A DNA stretch of 64,000 nt. It comes from Rhodeus uyekii (taxonomy: Eukaryota > Chordata > Actinopteri > Cypriniformes > Acheilognathidae). A program made the translations under genes and the position numbers. Of the stretch, positions 58,235 to 64,000 are shown piece after piece; the stretch's first letter is position 1, and each line of letters starts with the position of its first letter. Below the pieces are notes generated by a model that did no database searches, was not told the origin of the DNA, and saw nothing but the letters and a program-made list of their open reading frames with translations. The stretch lies in contig JAWRVZ010000027.1 in NCBI GenBank assembly GCA_037043235.1, positions 3,721,501 through 3,785,500 on the forward strand, read 5' to 3'.

Positions 58235-61200
58235 ATGTATGTGTGTGTATGTTTACAGAGTTACAGAACTCACAGAAACATCAGTTTCTTCCACATCTGA
58301 TTTAACATCACGAGCGATTCCATTCTCCACAGCAGAAGGCCCGTCATCCTCCACCTTCTCAGATGATGTTTGATCTTTGATCTTGGCGCATTCGGCGGGA
58401 CTCGATTTTGGTTTCAGTTCGCTCTCATCACTGTCCTCAGAAGACTCCTCCTCATTTGGCGTATCCTCCCGTCCATCTTGGTTTGAGGCTTCTACCACTG
58501 GTTTATCTTCAGAGGTGCTGGTGTCATGGGAAAGAGTACCTTCCTCCGCAGTATCATCTAATCGTATAGGGCTGCTTTTTGCATCTTTGGCATCAGAGAC
58601 GTTGTCATAAAGGGGTTGAGTCGGGATGGTCTCCTTAGGGCGGTATGATCCATATGTTGATCTGTCATACTTCAAACTTGATGAGTTGTCTCTCCTATAA
58701 TAGTAAATGTATGGATAAATATGTTGGTTTGCATCTTGAAAACAGATATCTTAGTTAAGTTATGAATGCAATAATGAACAGTGAGATACAGGTAAACTGG
58801 GACTAGTTGTTACACTTTTTACTCAAATGAATCAGTGTTTGTTTATTGGTAGTTGCATAGATTAAGTATTGGCAACGAAATAGATTTTTTTAAAGTTTGC
58901 ATTATTATTACCCAAATTTCCAGGTAAAAAAAGAGAGTTAAAAACACCTTTAAAAATTGTTTAAAACAAATTGTGTAAAAATGTTTGTGAAAATATGTCA
59001 AGGTATAAGGGGTAAGTTGTCACAATAGGGAACTGGTAACTACCTGAATATATAGGCCATGTAATATAATGGTCTATATAAATAAACTTAAATTGTAAAA
59101 ATATTATGAACCACAAATGTTTAATTCTGCAATAATGTGAAAGGTAACAACACACCACGTTATTGTTTTGGCTAAAATATATTGCATTAAACAAGTAAAC
59201 AAACAAAACCACTTTAGTAAACAAATATTTGGGTCATTTGACTTTTGATTTAAAATCTTTATTTTAGTTATTTATTTTAAATAAACGCCAAAACTTTTTT
59301 AAACACTTCTTTATACAACGAATTATCCACAGTCACCAGTAGATGGCATTAGTTGCTAACCTTTAAATCTGTAAGGTAAAGAGAGGAATTTAAATGATTT
59401 TACCTGAGAGAGTCCCTGGGACTGTAACTCTTGTGGAAATCATAAAAGCTTTTAAGAGATCTGGGAGACAACGTGTCTCTAAAGGACCTTCTCTTCAAGG
59501 AACCTGAGCTTAAAAGGAAACAAAGCAAGTAATGTGCCAGTTAAAGTCTTGTACTACTGATATTTAACTTATTTAAGAATACATATATAGAAGAGTAGAC
59601 TATACCGGTTGAAATTCTTCACGACAAAGCTCTTGTCTGGATGTTGGTTGCTCAGCTCTTTCATCACAGTCTGTAGAACCTCATTGTTCTTGGAGGGGGG
59701 GACAAGTTTTTGGAGATCATGAGGATCATGTTCAGTGATTCAAGTATTTCATTTTACAGCTGTATTTTCAACTTTTGGTTTACCTTGGTAATTTCCTTGT
59801 AGAAGATATCTCTGAGGTTGCAAATGGCTTGGAAGACTGTGACATAGCAACCAATACGACTACAGGATGGAGAACCAATATTATTGGCCAAGTTTTAGTT
59901 TGTAGATGTCAACAAGAACAAAAAAAGATGACAAAAAATTCTAAAATTAATTATTTTACCTATATATAGGCTACATCTACTACCAATAAAAGTAGAATTG
60001 AGGATGCGGCAGCTTTTTATATGACAGTCCTGTTGTAACGTATTATAGTTATTACAATAACTGTATAATAACTAGGTACTAACCCTTAAACCTAGCCTTA
60101 ACCCATGTACCTTATATTAACTTGTAAATTTTTAGGTAAGTGCACTAACGTGCACGCACTGTAAAAATAAAATGCAACTATATAATTTATAAAATCCATT
60201 TCAAATCTTTAAAATAGATTTAATTTAAGTCTAATCAATAAACATTTAAACTCACCTGTCAAATAGAATAGGCAGTTCCATCTTCATCTCCCTGTTCATG
60301 TCCTCAAATATCACCTTGGCTGCATTCATCTCATCCTCTGCCTTAAGAACAGCATAAAAGAAAATCCTATGCATTTGGTCTTCATAAATCTGAATCATGT
60401 CAGTATGACGCTAGTAACGTCATGTTTGGCAGTAAAGAACATGACTGGAAGGTTGGAACTAAAACAAACTTACTGAGTAAGTCAAACATGTCATATTATA
60501 CCTTTCCTATTTTGATGTCATCCCTCTTTTTAGCATTCTGCAGGCCTTTCAGGTGATGCCGAGCAGAATCATAATCGACGAGTTTCCTATTTCGCTTGGC
60601 CACTCTTTCCTTAATCATTAAGAAAAATAGTTGACAGACGAAACTGCACATTTTAAAAATGATTGAGAGCTTTGTGCAAGGTGTATGTGGCAATATGTCA
60701 GGCAGTGGTTATTACCCTGACATCTGGAAACTGGCTCATGTAAGACTCCATAGTGATTAATGCCTGATCACGCAGCTTGGACTCATAATCTTTCCACAGA
60801 AGCTCTTCTCCCTTTGGAACACAGAGAGTCACATTTGTATTACCATAGGATATACTCATTTATAATTTCATTTAAAATGATTTATTCTGTATAATCATTT
60901 ATAATTAAGTATATAATAGGGAGTACAGCATTATCCGTATCTGTTAAACATATGAATTATCTGTATCTGTACTCGGATTGGGCGGGGCCTAACCCGAAAG
61001 TGGGCGGGTTGTCTTGAAATGGGCGGGGCTCTAACTGCCATCCAACCACAACCATCCAACTATCCAATCTATCAATTCCAGGAGGACAAAATTAGGTCCC
61101 TGCCTACATTTGTTCTTTAATATGAAGCATTTTACATATAGATTTTCAAAGGTGCTTAACACGGATTACATTGTGTTTGGGGTTAAAGGAAATGTCTGTA

Positions 61201-62693
61201 AACTTAACGGACAATCTCCTGGTAGAAATGTACTTGTAACGGAATGGTGTGTTGAGAAATGACGAAGGTGAGGAAGTCAGGGATCAATGTAAAAGTCCAT
61301 TTATTAAACAAAAACGAAGACACTTTAACTATAAAACAGAAAGCGGCACACTTGTGCATAAATAAACGAAAGCTCAGAATGACTAGGAGAACGGAAAAGG
61401 CATGGGAACGATAACAATCGACAAAGACAAGGGAGAACATGAGTGTTTAAATACACAGGATAATGGGACACACCTGATACGACTAAAAATGGGAGTGGCA
61501 AACGAGACGGAAACACAGTGGATCACACAGGAGGCAACAGGAATTGACGAGACACGACATGACTGTGACTACTAGCCATATCCGTTTTTTTGCAGATTGT
61601 TTCTTACAGTGTAGTCTCTAAGACTAACCTCCACCACTTCCCCAAGTTCGTCTACACCATCCCATTTATCGTCATAGGCGTCAAACAAGGACTGAAACAG
61701 TCGACCTGAGGCATCCTTCATTACTGTTAAACAACAAGCACAAAAAAGCATGTCAATATTCTTGTTTATAAGAAGCTTATCTCCTACATGAGTCTCGCAG
61801 TAAAGAGCTAACCTGTGACAGCGTTGAGGTACGCTTTAAGGTCCTTGTATATTCTGTGTCCATCGTTCTGCAATAGAGACCACAAGGAAAATTTAGACTA
61901 ATTTTTTGATCTTCAGAGCTGTTACTTTATTTACCATGGTAGATCTAATGTACCTGTTGATATTGGAGGTCCGTCACACACTGCTCAAAGTGTTCATCTT
62001 TAGTCTCTTCAGATTTGCCAAATCTCTGCAACACCTGCAAAGGCATCACATATTACAACGCACCTACAAACACCTGACAGCCATGACAAGGGTATTCTCC
62101 AAGTATACTGACAGCCATGCAATGGATGTTACGCCTGAAGCTTAAAACATTGATAAGCTTTCAAAAAAGCTTCCCTATAGTTTTAGATTCTATATGAATT
62201 ATTCACGTGACTTCACCGACAATCAGTTTTGAGTTGACAAGATACGAAGGGCTTAAACAGGTGAAAAAAGAAAAGTAAATATTGACTTGGTCAGCGTTGG
62301 CAGACAAAATAAAACAACTGTGGCATTAAAGGACACTGGTAAAGGGATATTTCTTCTGTTGAACACAAAATAAAATGTTTTTAAGAATGTTGGAAATTGA
62401 ACAGTTAATGGTCGCCATTGACTTCCTTAAAGTAAAGGTAAAAAAATACCAATGGCTACCGTCAACTGTCTGGATATCAACATTCTTTAAAATATCTTCT
62501 TTTGTGTTCAAACTGATGACAACATTTTCATTTTTGGGTGAACTATTCTTTAAAGTAGGCTCTCTTAACTTTATGGTATTTAATGATTCCAGCCACGTAC
62601 CTTCTCCTGTGCCCTGTTGAGTTGCTTCTGCACACGTTTAGCAATCACATTGGCCCCTCCTTTCGAGCTGATGCTGGCCTTGCTTTCTGCCAT
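58001..62693 (-). CDS. bin2: Bridging integrator 2, BAR-domain protein, complete, 12 exons
   Basis: Cytoplasmic membrane-curving protein of the amphiphysin/BIN family, mainly leukocyte-expressed in mammals, where it binds membranes and supports podosomes and migration. Exons: 62601-62693, 61954-62034, 61813-61867, 61629-61723, 60716-60811, 60502-60609, 60256-60341, 59784-59859, 59606-59688, 59404-59508, 58274-58694, 58001-58057; 1356 nt, 451 aa (human 565). The N-BAR domain covers about residues 1-240 and starts with an amphipathic segment (ANVIAKRVQKQLNRAQEKV). Signature phrases are DDKWDGVDELGEVVEGEELLW, RNRKLVDYDSARHHLKGLQ and FQAICNLRDIFYKEI. After a basic Ser/Arg stretch (SLKRRSFRDTLSPRSLKSF) the tail is acidic and disordered, mostly in one 421-nt exon, ending PEAPK. 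There is no SH3 domain, which distinguishes BIN2 from BIN1 and amphiphysin. All phases join. Confidence 0.95.
58181..58236. repeat. (TA)n(TG)n compound microsatellite in bin2 intron 11
   Basis: About 17 TA and 10 TG units. In the bin2 transcript it is a CA repeat followed by a TA repeat, beginning about 25-40 nt after the donor of the large exon 58274-58694 and taking up a quarter of a 216-bp intron. Confidence 0.95.
61230..61575. repeat. possible solo LTR or other dispersed repeat in bin2 intron 4
   Basis: A non-coding block begins TGTAACGGAATGGTGTGTTG and contains CCATTTATTAAAC and GGGACACACCTGATACGAC. It resembles LTR-type repeats of cyprinids as I remember them. Ends and duplication not resolved. 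Just upstream, 60980-61030 has three copies of GGGCGGG(G) spaced about 20 bp apart. Confidence 0.3.
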
Positions 62694-62995
62694 GGTTTTC
62701 ACTTGTATTCAGTCTGGAATAATGTTCCGATAGCTCTTTAAATTATATGGTCAACCCTGAAGAATAAAAGGAACGTTTTAGAGCAAAAGACAGTTGACCT
62801 GGAGTCTTTCACCTGTATTCTGTCTGAGCCCAAACACACCTTCTCTTGACTTTTTTACAGTCATAAGTCATAAACTTCTTATCTTTTCAGGTCTTGAGCA
62901 ATGTGGCGGCCCCTGAGTCATATTTCATTGTGAACAGTTATTTGATATAAAGGCTTGCTAGTGGAGAACATTGAAATCATATTATATTACAGTAC

Positions 62996-63041
62996 ATTAT
63001 ATTATATTATATTATATTATATTATATTATATTATATTATA
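62996..63041. repeat. (ATTAT)n microsatellite
   Basis: About nine perfect 5-base units, upstream of bin2. Confidence 0.95.
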
Positions 63042-63505
63042 CATTTTCAGAACCTCTTCTCCATGTTCATAGGGATGCCAGAGCCATTTACAATTATATG
63101 ATTTTATATTTTACATAGTATTATATTATATAATATTCTATTGAATTGATCTGAGCTAAATCATGACACCATTATCGTCTGCAGAGCTGCTTTACTGCTG
63201 GAATTGAAGTTTGAATATTGATTAATTTTGCAACATTAACAGTATTATGCTCCTGCTTATACTTTGAAGCTGCTTTGAAACAAACTGCATTATAAAAAGC
63301 GCTATATAGAAATAAATATAAGAAAAGAGATAAGTAGACGTTTGTCTACTTGACTCCTATTTCATATTGTTCTAATGCATTTTCTATTTTCATTTTCTAC
63401 TCTATTTCTAACTATTCTGAATCAAATAAATGGAAGTAAAATTTTGCATTTTTTTTCTGTTCTGCTGTATAGGCTATTCATCTATTATGGGTCACATGGT
63501 ACTTA

Positions 63506-63559
63506 GTTCTATTCTATTCTATTCTATTCTATTCTATTCTATTCTATTCTATTCTATTC
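63506..63559. repeat. (TTCTA)n microsatellite
   Basis: About eleven perfect 5-base units, ending 40 bp before the ZNF143-type site. Confidence 0.95.
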
Positions 63560-63740
63560 AAGCAGTACCTAATACATTAAAAAGCATGATAGATATTCTC
63601 AAACTACAGTTCCCATAAGCCACAGTTCCTACAGAAGCATCACTGGCCACTCCTCCTCGTCTTCCTCACAAGTGTGTATGTTATGAACTTTGCTCTGCTG
63701 TCATTTTTCTATAGGGTTGTATGATTGAGCGTTGCTGAAT

Positions 63741-63852
63741 ATGATCATGGGAAGCGCGTTGGCCAAATGTGCGGCCACCGACCTGGGCATTCAATGGGTC
63801 GGATGGGCAGTAGCGTCTGCTCTCAAGACGGAAAAGTTTTACGACTTGGCAG
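63741..63852 (+). CDS. first coding exon of a probable DUF1295 membrane protein, continues past the window
   Basis: ATG at 63741, with in-frame stops just upstream, opens a frame of 37 codons plus one base: MIMGSALAKCAATDLGIQWV, then GWAVASALKTEKFYDLAG split by a donor AG|GTAAATG. A second Met two codons in (MGSALAK) is an equally likely start. The phrase LKTEKFYDLxG followed by a hydrophobic region is, as I remember, characteristic of DUF1295 proteins (steroid 5-alpha-reductase-like C-terminal domain, multi-pass membrane proteins of unknown substrate). The remaining exons are outside the window, so the family call is tentative. It is transcribed divergently from bin2 with a ZNF143-type site upstream. 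Confidence 0.55.
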
Positions 63853-64000
63853 GTAAATGATTTCTCCAAAAGGCGTTGTAGCCAAACGATATTGATATAA
63901 TAATAATCTCTTAGTTATGCATTAGTATGCACACAGATATATGGTATTTCGACTTAAGGAATGTTGCTGATGTTTTCTTGTGTCGCAACACAAGCAACGT

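Larger units (their letters stand above)
62694..63740. promoter_or_regulatory. divergent spacer between bin2 and the downstream gene, with ZNF143-type site
   Basis: Both flanking genes are transcribed outward from this 1-kb spacer. The sequence AACTACAGTTCCCATAAGCC at 63602-63621 resembles the ZNF143/Staf element and lies 120-140 bp before the ATG at 63741, where a housekeeping-type promoter is expected. On the bin2 side a noncoding exon beginning at about 62757 is suggested by TTATTCTTCAG. Two length-variable repeats, (ATTAT)n and (TTCTA)n, occupy the middle. Confidence 0.45.

Noticed and set aside
58001..58700. Possibility that the BAR gene is BIN1 or amphiphysin with a missing SH3
   Set aside because: The coding frame ends cleanly after the acidic tail, and the neighbouring genes match the BIN2 locus, where no SH3 is expected.
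63506..63559. Regular repeats that might suggest a CRISPR-like array
   Set aside because: They are simple tandem 5-base units without spacers, in a vertebrate nuclear genome.

Overview
The window is vertebrate nuclear DNA from a ray-finned fish, most probably a cyprinid (carp, goldfish or zebrafish group). The genes are split by GT-AG introns, and the gaps are filled with fish-type transposons and tRNA-headed SINEs. All identifications come from reading the translation and comparing it with remembered family members; no search was run. Exon limits were placed by hand from splice signals and codon phase, and in each of the five complete genes the exon phases add up to one open frame.

Five complete coding sequences and one partial one are legible. 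They run TFCP2 (minus, 2122-15766, 15 coding exons, 496 aa), POU6F1 (minus, 19741-31355, 11 coding exons, 615 aa), DAZAP2 (plus, 37423-41105, 4 exons, 170 aa), SMAGP (minus, 44947-46975, 3 coding exons, 95 aa), BIN2 (minus, 58001-62693, 12 exons, 451 aa), and the first coding exon of a probable DUF1295-type membrane protein (plus, from 63741). The first five are neighbours on human chromosome 12q13, so this is a conserved vertebrate block. There is no operon logic. Two are sequence-specific transcription factors (TFCP2, POU6F1), one is a small PPxY adaptor (DAZAP2), one a small glycosylated membrane protein (SMAGP) and one a BAR-domain membrane-bending protein (BIN2). POU6F1 and DAZAP2 diverge from a 4-6 kb spacer; BIN2 and the last gene diverge from a 1 kb spacer.

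The most striking accessory feature is a gammaretrovirus-like endogenous retrovirus on the minus strand at 49080-54865. Its two 421-bp LTRs look identical and it has a 5-bp target duplication, a proline-tRNA primer site and a polypurine tract. Although the insertion looks very young, its interior is broken. A deletion joins capsid-region gag directly to the middle of RNase H, so protease, reverse transcriptase and nucleocapsid are missing, and env is interrupted twice. It lies between the SMAGP coding exons and a likely SMAGP 5' noncoding exon at about 56.5 kb, in the same orientation as SMAGP.

Older mobile DNA includes a 681-bp hAT-type element with a perfect 8-bp duplication, a 107-bp hAT MITE nested in another inverted-repeat element, a fossil Tc1 transposon with transposase remnants, a pogo/Tigger-type element with TA duplication plus a partial relative, three tRNA-derived SINEs, and several copies of a common cyprinid repeat. 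I found no rRNA, functional tRNA gene or CRISPR array. No wholly new system is evident. The best candidates for novelty are the deleted yet recently inserted retrovirus, with a long hairpin enclosing its splice donor, and an unassigned exon-like block at 1319-1460.
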